Shown: positions 1-8,425 of the stretch, piece by piece
Numbering within the stretch: the stretch's first letter is position 1
Layout: the number at the start of each line of letters is the position of its first letter
Assembly: GCA_937902315.1 (NCBI GenBank)
Contig: CALGUG010000009.1
Coordinates: 1-64,000, forward strand
Direction: 5' to 3'
Length of the DNA: 64,000 nt
Origin: an uncultured Chloroflexales bacterium
Lineage (GTDB): Bacteria; Chloroflexota; Chloroflexia; Chloroflexales; Chloroflexaceae
The notes under the pieces: generated by a model
Told to the model about the DNA's origin: nothing
The model's input: the letters and a program-made list of their open reading frames with translations, nothing else
The model's database searches: none
Translations under genes and position numbers: made by a program

Positions 1-15
1 CTTTTTTTGCCCAAA

Positions 16-55
16 AACATGAGCCACCCCGACAAACTCCGGGATGACTCATGTT
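16..55 (-). terminator. Hairpin, possible terminator
   Basis: The arms AACATGAG and CTCATGTT extend to 16 bp with two positions that would be G-U pairs only in a minus-strand transcript. Read on the minus strand the stem runs directly into TTTTT. It lies beyond a better terminator of the same transcript, so it may be a backup or serve another transcription unit. Confidence 0.4.
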
Positions 56-57
56 CA

Positions 58-105
58 CCCCCTCGCCCGCAGTGCGGGAGAGGGGGCCGGGGGGTGAGGG
101 TAGGC
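58..105. repeat. Family C hairpin repeat
   Basis: A CCCCTCGCCCGC / GCGGGAGAGGGG hairpin followed by a G-rich GGGTGAGGG tail. It is the same kind of element found in the 11-12 kb array and at 20908. The copy here and the one at 20908 are each followed closely by a family A element, so the two families travel as a composite at least twice. Confidence 0.7.
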
Positions 106-115
106 CAGCCCCTCT

Positions 116-155
116 GATAGCCGTAGGCGGACGCGCCAAGGATCTTCTTTTTGGT
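116..155 (+). repeat. Family A element (partial)
   Basis: Carries the family core GATAGCCGTAGGCGGACGCG followed by CCAAGGA, matching the copy at 20965 for 27 bases before diverging. The distal CCGCC arm is not recognisable here. Confidence 0.65.
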
Positions 156-190
156 ACAACACCTAGCCGCATACGAGAGCCTAGTGTCTA

Positions 191-233
191 TAAAACAAGA
201 GAGGGTGTAGGCCAAGCCTGCACCCTCTTGTGT
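191..233 (-). terminator. Terminator of the acyl-CoA synthetase gene
   Basis: A stem of AGAGGGTGTAGGC pairing with GCCTGCACCCTCT, with a two-base bulge, 24 bases past the stop codon of the minus-strand gene. Read on the minus strand it ends in TTTTAT. The stem resembles the one at 24571. Confidence 0.7.
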
Positions 234-256
234 AAACCTAGCTTGCAAATGAACCT

Positions 257-2977
257 TTAGAGTTCGAGCGATACATGTACTCGCCCGTTGATCTCTTCTT
301 GGCTGAAGCCAAGCTCCTTGGTGAGTTTGATCATAGCGTGGTTGTCGGGCAAGAGCTCGGCCACCAGACGCTGCAGACCTTCTGCACGGGCGATCGTAAC
401 CAGACGTTGCAGCAACTCGCTGCCGATGCCCAGACGCTGGTAGGCGTCGCTCACCACGATCGCGAACTCGGCATCTTTGGTATCGACACGCCGTGTCATA
501 CGGCCCACACCCAAGATCTGGCGCTCTTCGCCGTCGCTCGCTGGCTTATCGACAACCAGTGCCATGGCGCGGTCGTAGTCGATGAAACACATCTGGGCCA
601 GTCGCTCGTGAGTGATGCGCTCTTCGATCGCGACGTGCGACAGATAGCGGAAGCGTACGCTCTCTTCCGAGATCGATTTGTGGAAGTTGACCATCAGCGG
701 CTCGTCCTCGGGGCGGATCGGGCGGATGGTGACAGGTGTGCCGTCCTCCAGCTTCCAAGCCTCCACATACTGGGTCGGGTAGGGTCGGATCGCAGGGTTA
801 GGATGCAGCTTCGGATCTTCGTCGGCGCTGTGCAAAATCACACGTCCGTCCATCGCGATCAACTGCTCGGGCGAAGCGAAGAGCGGGTTGATATCGATCT
901 CTTTGATGCGCGGCTGTTCGACAACCAACTGGCTGAAGCGCACCAAGAGCAGTTCGAGCGCGTTGCGATCGATCGGAGCACGGCCGCGTACACCCTTGAG
1001 GGCGTGGCCGATCTTGGTGGCGTCGATCATCTGACCGGCCAAGGTTGTGGTCAAAGGCGGCAGACCCAGCGCGCTGTCTTTGTAGACCTCGACCAACTGG
1101 CCGCCGGTACCGAACAGCAATACCGGGCCGAACTGCGGATCTAAGCTGCTGCCCAAGATGATCTCGTAGCCTTCGCCGCGGATCATCGGTTGCACTGTTA
1201 CGCCCTCGAAGTGCTCACGCCCGACCAAGTTGGTGACCGAATTTTCGATCTGCTGGTAGGCCTCGCGCACGGCTTTCGAGTTCTTCAGGTTGAGCCGCAC
1301 ACCGCCCACATCGGTCTTGTGGGTAATGGTCTTCGAGAGCAGCTTCAGCACAACCGGGTAGCCGATCGAGTCGGCCGCCAGAATCGCTTCTTCCACATCT
1401 TGAGCGATCAAGGTGCTCACGGTTGGAATGCCGTAGGCCTGCAAGACGCGCTTCGACTCTTCTTCGGTCAAAATTGTGCGACCCTGCGCCTGCGCTTCGT
1501 CGAGAATGCTGGCGACTTCAGCGCGGTCGTAGTCGATATCGCCTTCCAGAGAGGGCGTCTCGTACAAGCTGCGCAGGTTTTCGCTGTACTGCCACATCGC
1601 GCTAAAGGTCTTGGCGGCGGTGTCGGGATAGTCGAAGGTTGGAATGTTGGCGCGGTTCAAGATCGAGACGCCCGCTGCTACATCGGGGCCTCCCATCCAG
1701 CTCGCCAAAACCGGCTTCTTGCTATCTTTGAGCGCCTCTACCACTTGGGCCGCCGTTTGGGTCGGATCGGTCATGGCTTGGGGTGTCAAGACCACCAGCA
1801 GACCATCGCTCTCGGGGTCGGCAGCTGCGATCTTACAGGCTTCGGCGTAGCGGCTCGGGCTGGCATCGCCCAGCACATCGATCGGGTTGTTGTGGCTCCA
1901 CTGAGGCGGCAGAAGCTTGTTCAGCTCCTCCATGGTCGCCTCAGAGACCGGCGCTAGCTCGCCGCCCGTCGAGATCAGGGCATCGGTCGCTAGCACGCCC
2001 GGGCCACCCGCGTTGGTTACGATGCTGAGGCGCGGGCCTTGGGGGCGCGGCTGCTTGCCCAGCACATCGGCCATCGAGAAGAGGTCGGTGATTGAGTCGA
2101 CGCGCAATACACCGCAGCGCTTGAAGGCGGCATCGAGCACAGCGTCGCTGCCTGCCAGCGAACCGGTGTGCGACGCAGCGGCTTTAGCGGCGGCGGCGGT
2201 GCGGCCCGCTTTGATCACAATGATCGGCTTGCGCAGCGCTACCTCGCGTGCCGCCGAGAGGAAGGAACGCGCGTTGCCGATCGTCTCCATATAGATCACG
2301 ATGCTATTGGTGTGCGGGTCGTTGCCCAGGTAGTCGATCAAGTCGCCCCAGCTAACGTCGAGCATCGAGCCGATCGAAACAAAGGCGCTGAAGCCAACTT
2401 GGGCCTCTAAGCTCCAGTCCAACACCGAAGTACAGAGCGCGCCGCTTTGGCTGATAAAGCCGACGTTACCGGGTCGGGCGATCGTGCTGGCGAAGGTTGC
2501 GTTCAAACCGGTGCGCGGCGCCATCAAGCCCAAACAGTTCGGGCCGATGATGCGCATATTGCCGCGCTGGGCCTGCTTCAAGACCTCTTGTTCGAGCGCT
2601 GCGCCTTCAGGGCCGATCTCTTTAAAACCTGCCGAGATAATGATCGCGCTCTTCACGCCGATATCGGCACAGTCCGAGATCACACCTGGCACAGTTTTTG
2701 CGGGCGTTACAACAACGGCCAGATCGACCACTTCGGGCAGATCGCGAATGCTTGGATAGGCGCGGATACCCAACACTTGGGCACGTTTGGGGTTGACGGG
2801 GTAGACAGTGCCCCCAAACGGACTATTGATCAGATTCCACAGCACGGTGCGGCCAACACTGCCGGCAGTGTCGGTTGCGCCGATCACGGCGACCGACTTG
2901 GGTTGAAAGAAGGCGTCTAAGGGACGATAGGCAGCTTCTCTATTCTGTTCGGCTGTGGGGAATGTAGGTGTTTGCAT
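257..2977 (-). CDS. NDP-forming acyl-CoA synthetase fused to GNAT acetyltransferase
   Basis: A 906-residue protein in the order CoA-binding Rossmann domain (about 20-120), succinyl-CoA-ligase-like domains (about 150-460), ATP-grasp domain (about 490-720) and C-terminal GNAT domain (about 750-900) with the acetyl-CoA loop QRLGIGSEL. Families of this architecture are either ADP-forming acetyl-CoA synthetases (acetyl-CoA + ADP + Pi to acetate + ATP) or Pat-type protein lysine acetyltransferases. The phospho-histidine motif SHTGSLAG (around residue 268) is intact, whereas Pat enzymes of enteric bacteria are reported to have lost this histidine, so synthetase activity is plausible. The ATG at 2977 is preferred over a longer reading because the similarity begins just after it. 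It may complement pyruvate formate-lyase encoded nearby. Which activity dominates cannot be told from sequence. Confidence 0.88.
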   Translation of the reverse strand: MQTPTFPTAEQNREAAYRPLDAFFQPKSVAVIGATDTAGSVGRTVLWNLINSPFGGTVYPVNPKRAQVLGIRAYPSIRDLPEVVDLAVVVTPAKTVPGVISDCADIGVKSAIIISAGFKEIGPEGAALEQEVLKQAQRGNMRIIGPNCLGLMAPRTGLNATFASTIARPGNVGFISQSGALCTSVLDWSLEAQVGFSAFVSIGSMLDVSWGDLIDYLGNDPHTNSIVIYMETIGNARSFLSAAREVALRKPIIVIKAGRTAAAAKAAASHTGSLAGSDAVLDAAFKRCGVLRVDSITDLFSMADVLGKQPRPQGPRLSIVTNAGGPGVLATDALISTGGELAPVSEATMEELNKLLPPQWSHNNPIDVLGDASPSRYAEACKIAAADPESDGLLVVLTPQAMTDPTQTAAQVVEALKDSKKPVLASWMGGPDVAAGVSILNRANIPTFDYPDTAAKTFSAMWQYSENLRSLYETPSLEGDIDYDRAEVASILDEAQAQGRTILTEEESKRVLQAYGIPTVSTLIAQDVEEAILAADSIGYPVVLKLLSKTITHKTDVGGVRLNLKNSKAVREAYQQIENSVTNLVGREHFEGVTVQPMIRGEGYEIILGSSLDPQFGPVLLFGTGGQLVEVYKDSALGLPPLTTTLAGQMIDATKIGHALKGVRGRAPIDRNALELLLVRFSQLVVEQPRIKEIDINPLFASPEQLIAMDGRVILHSADEDPKLHPNPAIRPYPTQYVEAWKLEDGTPVTIRPIRPEDEPLMVNFHKSISEESVRFRYLSHVAIEERITHERLAQMCFIDYDRAMALVVDKPASDGEERQILGVGRMTRRVDTKDAEFAIVVSDAYQRLGIGSELLQRLVTIARAEGLQRLVAELLPDNHAMIKLTKELGFSQEEINGRVHVSLEL

Positions 2978-3022
2978 TTTTATATCTCTAACACTCGTCG
3001 AATCTACGACTGCGTATACCAA

Positions 3023-3515
3023 GCGGGTGGAAGAGGAACCAATCGCGAGTTTGGTTCGTCTCTATCATTGTAGAGTTGAATTTGAATGTTCACAAGAGCA
3101 ATTAGACCGATGTTTGTCTTCTCTTGTTTAAACATAGAGATCAGTGCGTTTGAACGATCTGTTCTATGCTTTTGCCTCTTTGAGTATACCCTTAGTTCGA
3201 GCGCTAGAAAGAAAGAAACCTTTATCAGAGGTTAGCGAAAGACAACGCGTATCCGCTGTCTGCTAGCTGATAGAGCGCTTAGAAGCGCCATTTTTTCAAA
3301 TTGGATCGAAACGACAAACGTAACGATTTCACCTAGATAAGTGGGATCGTTCTTGGGGTGTGTTTAGGAGCTTTAGCACGGCATGATACGACGTTTGTTG
3401 CTCTGACTTCCTTGTCAGAAGCAGAGCTTTATTTGAAATGACGCCTTGGAAACGTTTATAAGTGTGAAAGCTGTATGCAGTCTCAATTGAAACAAACAAT
3501 TTTGAGGAGGAGTGT
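3023..3515. other. Gene-free region with structured leader
   Basis: No convincing gene is seen in these 490 bases. They hold the upstream region of the acyl-CoA synthetase gene (minus strand) and of the TPR gene (plus strand), plus two small hairpins, one followed by a T run (see 3275-3296). Confidence 0.5.
3275..3296 (+). terminator. Intrinsic terminator in the TPR gene upstream region
   Basis: GCGCTT-AG-AAGCGC followed by CATTTTTT is a textbook intrinsic terminator on the plus strand. No gene ends before it, so it would terminate a short non-coding transcript or attenuate transcription toward the TPR gene 220 bases downstream. A second small hairpin (AACCT / AGGTT, 3217-3233) precedes it. 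Confidence 0.55.
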
Positions 3516-4277
3516 ATGCCCATAGAGGCTAAGCTCGATCTTTTAAAAGGGCAGATTAGTCAACTTCGTCAGCTGCTTGCCGAATCGTATACAGAACATG
3601 CTGCTCAAGCCTCTAACGCTGATTCGATCCGCTACAAACTGGCCCAAGCGCTCGACCAACTCGGCCAATACTACTTCCACCAAGCGATCCATGCTGAAGC
3701 TGCCAACGCTTTTGAAGAAGCGCTCAAACACTTTGAGGAACTCTTAACCCAGAAGGAGGCTGCGGTTGGTCTGCTTCTAGCTGATTTCTCGCTCTGTTGT
3801 CGCCACTTCGCTCGTTGTTTGCAAGAGGAAAATAAGCAGAGTGAGTTGGGTCGCTTGCTGCAACGCGAGCTTCGGCTTTGGCTCAAGTTAGCTGGGATCG
3901 AGCACTTTTTCACTCAGAACTTGATGCAGCGCTGTGCCAACTGGCATCAAAAACAGGGTCACTTTCGCATCGCTGAGCAGCTCTTGCGCCAGATTGTTTC
4001 GTTTCGTGAACGACATCAGGGGCCGCTTGCCAGCGAGACCGCCTATAGCCTTGAGCGCTTAGGAGAATGTTATGAAGCCCAAGCCGCCTACTACCATGCC
4101 AGCGCCTCCTATCGGCGCGCCTTAGCGATCTTCGAAGAGTGCCTTGCCAATCCCTACCAAGATAACCTTGAGCTGGCCCAGCAGATCAAGGCGATTCGTC
4201 GCTCGCTGGCACGCATTCAGCACTTCTTCCCCCAAGCAGGCACTTGGGATCAGTCGCGCGAAACGCCGAGCGCATAG
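3516..4277 (+). CDS. Tetratricopeptide-repeat protein
   Basis: A 253-residue soluble protein, entirely helical in appearance, with TPR-like segments around residues 30-80 (alanine-rich, FEEALKHFEELL), 140-170 (FRIAEQLLRQIVSF) and 170-215 (AYSLERLGECYEAQ, then YRRALAIFEECL). No signal peptide, membrane segment or catalytic motif is visible. The start is fixed by TGAGGAGG six bases before the ATG. Such proteins act as protein-interaction scaffolds, and no partner can be named. It stands alone: the neighbour upstream is on the other strand, and a family B repeat separates it from the helicase gene downstream. Confidence 0.75.
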   Translation: MPIEAKLDLLKGQISQLRQLLAESYTEHAAQASNADSIRYKLAQALDQLGQYYFHQAIHAEAANAFEEALKHFEELLTQKEAAVGLLLADFSLCCRHFARCLQEENKQSELGRLLQRELRLWLKLAGIEHFFTQNLMQRCANWHQKQGHFRIAEQLLRQIVSFRERHQGPLASETAYSLERLGECYEAQAAYYHASASYRRALAIFEECLANPYQDNLELAQQIKAIRRSLARIQHFFPQAGTWDQSRETPSA

Positions 4278-4290
4278 TGCACAGCCGATT

Positions 4291-4449
4291 ATACCAAATC
4301 CGTTTAAAGACTTGCGCTTTTGTGATGCACAAACAGGAAAAAAGTTGTGAGAAATCTCGCGCCGTCGCGCGAAATTTCTCACAACAAAAAAATGGTCAAG
4401 TTCTACTCTGCCGAAGGCCAAATAGAAAGTAATCAACCGAATTTGGTAT
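4291..4449 (+). mobile_element. Family B MITE-like element, copy 1
   Basis: About 159 bp with terminal inverted repeats ATACCAAATCCG and CGAATTTGGTAT and a central palindrome (GTTGTGAGAAAT..CGCGC..ATTTCTCACAAC). It is followed by the family landmark CTCTGCCGAAGGCC. No coding capacity is seen. Related copies lie at 6994, 8235, 24680, 51640 and (half) 58987. Confidence 0.75.
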
Positions 4450-4631
4450 TAGCTCTGCGCGTGAACGAAGCGTTTAGGCTCCCTTTGCTTTTGCCGGATT
4501 CTGCACAAAAATTAAAAAAAGAGCAAAAATCTTCTCAATCGTAACTAATAGTATAGAGAGAACGGATTCGCTGGTCGAAATTGTATTTGCAGCGAGGTGT
4601 TACCGATCGCTTACGATTGTTGGAGTAAACT

Positions 4632-6788
4632 ATGCAGAATCTCTTTTTAGTCAGCTTTTCGCCAACCTTCTATAACGAGCTGCTGAATGTGCCGCGCCAG
4701 ATTCAGAAGGGCCTCGATCAAAAGCTCAAAATTCTTGAGAGAGATCCGATCTCGGCCCAGCAAGATGCGAAAAAGCTCCATGCCTACAAAGATATCTATC
4801 GGGTGCGTCAGGGCGACTATCGCATCTTCTATCGCGTTTCGGGCAATGTCGTTAAGCTGTTGAGCATTCGCAAACGCGACGATCGAACCTATTCGCTAAA
4901 TCTGAGTGGAACCGACGAAACCCTGCCTGAGGTTACGAGCGCAGATTTAGCGACTCCTAGCTTGGATCTCGATTCTGGTTCCGTCTCAGAGGTCGAAAGC
5001 GCCAATCATTGGGCTTGGCAGAGCTTTCAGCCGCAAGAGCCGTCCCCAGAGCCCTCCACAGAGCCGCCTTCGATCAGCAAAGAGCTGCCTCCGCTTAGTA
5101 GCGAGCAGCTAAGCTTGTGGCGCATTCCAAGCGAACTGCATGCCACAATTTTAAGCGCTCGCACCGAAGACGATCTGCTCAATCTCGAGATCGAGCCGCG
5201 CTATATCGAGCGCATCATCGACAACTTGTTCCCGCGCTCGCTCGACGAGATCGTCGCACAACCCGACTATCTCTTGGGCAAGGTCGAAAATATCGAGCGT
5301 CTAGCCGAGCAAGATCTGAGCAGCTTTCTCCTGTTGTTGTCGCCCGAGCAACAAGAGATGGTTCAGATCGATCGGCGCGGCCCCATGTTGGTGCGCGGTG
5401 GCCCGGGCACGGGCAAATCGACCTTGGCGCTCTACCGCGTTAAGTTTCTGCGCGAAGCTGGTATCGAGCGTATTCTGTTCACCACCTTCACCAATGCCCT
5501 CACCAACTATTCCGAACAACTGCTCAGCCATTTGCTGAATGGCGATCCGGCTGCACAGGGCGTAACCGTGAGCACTGTCGATCGGCTCGCCTACGAATGG
5601 TACAGCAGACACGCCAAACAGCGCGGGCGCTTCCCCACCGATGGTCAAGCGGAAGATTTGATCGAGCGTGCGATCAGCGAAGTCGATCTGGGTGGCGCGA
5701 ACATGTTCGAGAAAAAGATCATGCAACAGCAGATCAAACGCTTGGGAAGCCAATATCTACTCGAAGAGTTCAACAACTTGATCTGCGCTTGGTGCCTTAG
5801 CAGTCGCGAAGAGTATTTGGCGATCGAACGTCGCGGACGCCAACTGCCCCTGCGTGCTCCCCAGCGCGAGGCGATTTGGCGCGTCTATGAGCGCTGGTGC
5901 GAGCTGATGCGCGAGCACGGCCTTGTAACCAATGCTCAGGTGCGTGTGGCCGCTTACCAGGCGGCCAAGGCTCAGACCGAAAAGCCCTTCCAAGCTTTGA
6001 TCATCGATGAAGCCCAAGACCTGACACCAGCAGCGATCCGCTTTCTCTTGGCGCAGGTCGAAAACTACGACCATATCTACATCACGGCCGATGCCGCCCA
6101 GTCGATCTATGAGCGCGGCTTTAGCTGGAAGCAGATCGATAGCGATCTGAATGTGAGCGGGCGCCGTTCGTTGATGCTGAAGCGTAACTATCGCAATACC
6201 CAACAGATTTTGGAAGCGAGCGCTAAGATTCTCGAGGACTATCGCAAAGAGTTCGACTACGAGACGCTTTACCCCGAGGCGGCGGCCTATCAGGGCGATG
6301 CGCCCAATGTCTTGTTATGCGACTCGTTGAGCGATACGGCTCGGCAGATCTATCAATTCTTTAAGGCTTCGGCCAAGCGCTACCGCTTGCCGGTCTATAG
6401 CGGCGCGGTGTTGTGCGCCAATAAGCGCATCGCCACCAGCTTGGTCGATCGCTTGAACACCATCGGTTGCAAGGCCCAATATCAGGCCAGCCGCGATCTC
6501 GATATTCGCGCCAAGGTGGTTAAAGTCTTGACTATGCATTCCGCCAAGGGCCTCGAGTTCCCCTTTGTGGCGGTTGTCGGCCTCGAAGACGATGTTTTGC
6601 CATCGCGCTTAGAGAGCTATCCCAGCGAAGAGCGCGAGGTGATCGAGTCGGCTCAACGCCGCTTGTTCTTTGTGGCCTGTACCCGCGCCATGCGCGCCTT
6701 GCAGGTCTGTGGCTCACAAAGCAAGCCTTCGCGCTTTTTGGAAAAACTCAAGGGCCAAGGTTGGCGTTGGCAGCAACTCAGCAATTAG
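4632..6788 (+). CDS. RelE/ParE-like domain fused to UvrD-family helicase
   Basis: A 718-residue protein. Residues 1-90 read as a RelE/ParE toxin-superfamily fold, with the typical ending YRVRQGDYRIFYRV then VVKLLSIRKRDDRTY. A variable linker (about 95-165) is followed by a superfamily 1A UvrD/Rep helicase: Walker A GGPGTGKS with Lys262, Walker B DEAQ at 459-462, TMHSAKGLEFP near 635 and RRLFFVACTRAM near 678. UvrD-type enzymes are ATP-driven 3'-5' DNA translocases. The start ATG is preceded by TTGGAGTAAACT. No antitoxin gene lies next to it, so the N-terminal module is more likely an RNA, ribosome or protein-binding module, or a toxin under intramolecular control. Role in repair or defence is inference. 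Confidence 0.85.
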   Translation: MQNLFLVSFSPTFYNELLNVPRQIQKGLDQKLKILERDPISAQQDAKKLHAYKDIYRVRQGDYRIFYRVSGNVVKLLSIRKRDDRTYSLNLSGTDETLPEVTSADLATPSLDLDSGSVSEVESANHWAWQSFQPQEPSPEPSTEPPSISKELPPLSSEQLSLWRIPSELHATILSARTEDDLLNLEIEPRYIERIIDNLFPRSLDEIVAQPDYLLGKVENIERLAEQDLSSFLLLLSPEQQEMVQIDRRGPMLVRGGPGTGKSTLALYRVKFLREAGIERILFTTFTNALTNYSEQLLSHLLNGDPAAQGVTVSTVDRLAYEWYSRHAKQRGRFPTDGQAEDLIERAISEVDLGGANMFEKKIMQQQIKRLGSQYLLEEFNNLICAWCLSSREEYLAIERRGRQLPLRAPQREAIWRVYERWCELMREHGLVTNAQVRVAAYQAAKAQTEKPFQALIIDEAQDLTPAAIRFLLAQVENYDHIYITADAAQSIYERGFSWKQIDSDLNVSGRRSLMLKRNYRNTQQILEASAKILEDYRKEFDYETLYPEAAAYQGDAPNVLLCDSLSDTARQIYQFFKASAKRYRLPVYSGAVLCANKRIATSLVDRLNTIGCKAQYQASRDLDIRAKVVKVLTMHSAKGLEFPFVAVVGLEDDVLPSRLESYPSEEREVIESAQRRLFFVACTRAMRALQVCGSQSKPSRFLEKLKGQGWRWQQLSN

Positions 6789-6823
6789 CCGAGCTTCATC
6801 GCTAGTTCGTTTGCACACTTTAT

Positions 6824-6878
6824 GGCGGCGCGCTTCTTACCCCAAGCAAGGCGTGTAGCGCGTCCGCCTACGGCTATC
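6824..6878 (-). repeat. Family A element
   Basis: A 55-bp copy starting GGCGG and ending CGTCCGCCTACGGCTATC. The middle is divergent relative to the better copies. It lies 35 bases after the helicase stop. Confidence 0.65.
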
Positions 6879-6993
6879 AAGGGCATGTCCGCCACCCCGA
6901 GCTGCTATCTGCCTCGCTGGCGAAACCGCCCCCATAACACAAACTGTTTTCGTAGAAGCTATCAAACGCTTATTGCAAGCTGTGCTGAGGATG

Positions 6994-7101
6994 ATACTAA
7001 ATTCGGTTGATTATTCTCAATTTGGCCTTCGGCAGAGTGGAACTTGACTAGATCTTTCCCGGCTTTTCGTTTTTAATGTAGACCTTTAAACAGATTTGGT
7101 G
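6994..7101 (-). mobile_element. Family B MITE-like element (decayed)
   Basis: ATACTAAATTCGG at one end and CAGATTTGGTGC at the other are degenerate versions of the family termini. The landmark GGCCTTCGGCAGAGTGG and the CCCGGCTTTTCG segment are present, but the long central palindrome is deleted. Confidence 0.6.
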
Positions 7102-7174
7102 CGAGCAGAGACCGACGCCGAAAACGCTGTCGCCCAACGCAAAGCATTGATGCGGCATTGAAACGCAAGGTTGG

Positions 7175-7202
7175 ACCTGCTTAGTGCTTGCACTAGGCAG
7201 GT
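7175..7202. repeat. Family D hairpin
   Basis: ACCTGCTTAGTG-CTTG-CACTAGGCAGGT, a 12-bp stem with one mismatch. The reverse-complement context (GCTGCGACCTGCC, TGCAAGCAC, GAGCAGGT-like) recurs at 20764, which makes it a dispersed repeat rather than only a terminator of pflA. Confidence 0.55.
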
Positions 7203-7258
7203 CGCAGCGAAAGCTATGAAAGCTACAACAAGCCTCTTGGCTTGGGTTGCCCATTTTG

Positions 7259-7311
7259 TAGCCGTAGGCGGACGCGCTTAAGACCCTCTTTGGGGGAGAG
7301 ACCAAGCCGCT
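7259..7311 (+). repeat. Family A element
   Basis: Begins GTAGCCGTAGGCGGACGCG and ends GCCGC. The interior (CCCTCTTTGGGGGAGAG) differs from the consensus. It sits just past the 3' end of pflA. Confidence 0.6.
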
Positions 7312-7337
7312 AGAATGCTAAACCCATAACCCTTGTG

Positions 7338-8126
7338 TCACTGCGCGTTACAGCCATACGAGCGGAAGATCTCGATCACTTCTTTGACTTGAGCCTGGCT
7401 GGGCGGCTTGACCCCTTCGAGCGGATAGGGGATGCCGCGTTCTTTCCATTTGTAGGCGCCCATCTGGTGGAAGGGCAGGATCTCGACCCGTTCGACATTG
7501 CTTAGGTGGCTTACGAAGCGCGCTAAGCCATGTACATTGGCCGGATCATCGGTTAGACCTGGCACCAAGACGAAGCGGATCCAGGTGGGTTTACATAAAT
7601 CTGCTAGGCGCTGGGCAAAGACCAAGACTGGCCCAACCTCGCAGCCCGTAACTTTGCGATGGGTGTCGGGGTCCCACGATTTAATATCGAGCAAGACTAA
7701 ATCGACCGCCGCCAGATCAGAATCGCTTAAACGATGTCCGAAGTAGCCGTTGGTGTCGAGCGCGGTGTGCAGGCCCATGCGTTTGCAGCCTTGGAAGATC
7801 TGGCTTACAAAAGGTGCCTGAATCAATGGCTCGCCGCCGCTGATGGTGACGCCACCGCCCGAGTTGCGCAAAAAGCGCTCGTAGCCTGCGATATCTTTGA
7901 GAATGCTCTCGACGCTGCGCTGCTCACCATTGCGTTTGTGCCAAGTGTCGGGGTTATGGCAGTATTGACAGCGAAAGGCGCAGCCCGTCGTCCAAAGCAC
8001 ATAGCGGAGGCCGGGACCGTCGAGAGCAGATCCCGTTGTGTAGGAATGGATGTAGCCAATCATTCCACGTCGCTCTTCGCGCAGGACCTCACTCGATATG
8101 CTGCGTAGTTCAATAAGCTCTTGCAT
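7338..8126 (-). CDS. pflA: Pyruvate formate-lyase-activating enzyme
   Basis: A 262-residue radical-SAM enzyme. The cluster-binding motif CAFRCQYC (CxxxCxxC) comes early, followed by the GGVTISGGEP segment that contacts SAM and, later, the DTNGYFG and VLLDIKSWD segments usual for PFL activases. It abstracts hydrogen from the glycine of PflB to install the glycyl radical, in the cytoplasm under anoxic conditions. The start ATG at 8126 has GGAGAATACC directly upstream. A longer frame upstream is unlikely because it would run through low-complexity sequence. It lies 300 bases downstream of pflB on the same strand, separated by a family B element. Confidence 0.92.
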   Translation of the reverse strand: MQELIELRSISSEVLREERRGMIGYIHSYTTGSALDGPGLRYVLWTTGCAFRCQYCHNPDTWHKRNGEQRSVESILKDIAGYERFLRNSGGGVTISGGEPLIQAPFVSQIFQGCKRMGLHTALDTNGYFGHRLSDSDLAAVDLVLLDIKSWDPDTHRKVTGCEVGPVLVFAQRLADLCKPTWIRFVLVPGLTDDPANVHGLARFVSHLSNVERVEILPFHQMGAYKWKERGIPYPLEGVKPPSQAQVKEVIEIFRSYGCNAQ

Positions 8127-8234
8127 GGTATTCTCCAAGTGCTCTCGCTCGTTTATCCCAAAGCCTCTTCCAGTTTCTTGCATTGTTGTCTGTCGATCCA
8201 TACCAAATCTGATTCGTTTTGGTCTTTGCTAGTC

Positions 8235-8354
8235 ATACCAAATCCGATGGCGTTGTTGTTTTTTTGGCCTTCGGCAGAGTGGAACTCGGAGGCTTTTCCA
8301 CGTTTTTGTTTTCCCCGTTGCGAAAAAGCACATCTTTTAAAGCGGATTTAGTAT
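8235..8354 (-). mobile_element. Family B MITE-like element between pflB and pflA
   Basis: ATACCAAATCCG to CGGATTTAGTAT, about 120 bp, containing the family landmark GGCCTTCGGCAGAGTGG but lacking the full central palindrome. An extra ATACCAAATC terminus at 8200-8209 suggests a nested or truncated second copy. It fills most of the pflB-pflA gap. Confidence 0.65.
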
Positions 8355-8425
8355 CAGATCGATTGGTTGGAGGATGGAAGCGGCAGCACAAGCCCCATCC
8401 TCCAACCCTCATTCCTAGGCAGCTT

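Noticed and set aside
275..1957. Long reading frames antisense to the acyl-CoA synthetase gene
   Set aside because: They are mirror frames of a well-recognised gene with strong codon bias.
3329..3523. 64-codon minus-strand frame before the TPR gene
   Set aside because: No ribosome site or family likeness, and it overlaps the TPR gene's own ribosome site.
4632..4900. Classical RelE toxin-antitoxin locus
   Set aside because: The RelE-like segment is fused in frame to the helicase and no antitoxin gene is adjacent.
7048..7305. 85-codon minus-strand frame after the helicase gene
   Set aside because: It is composed of family A, B and D repeat sequence.
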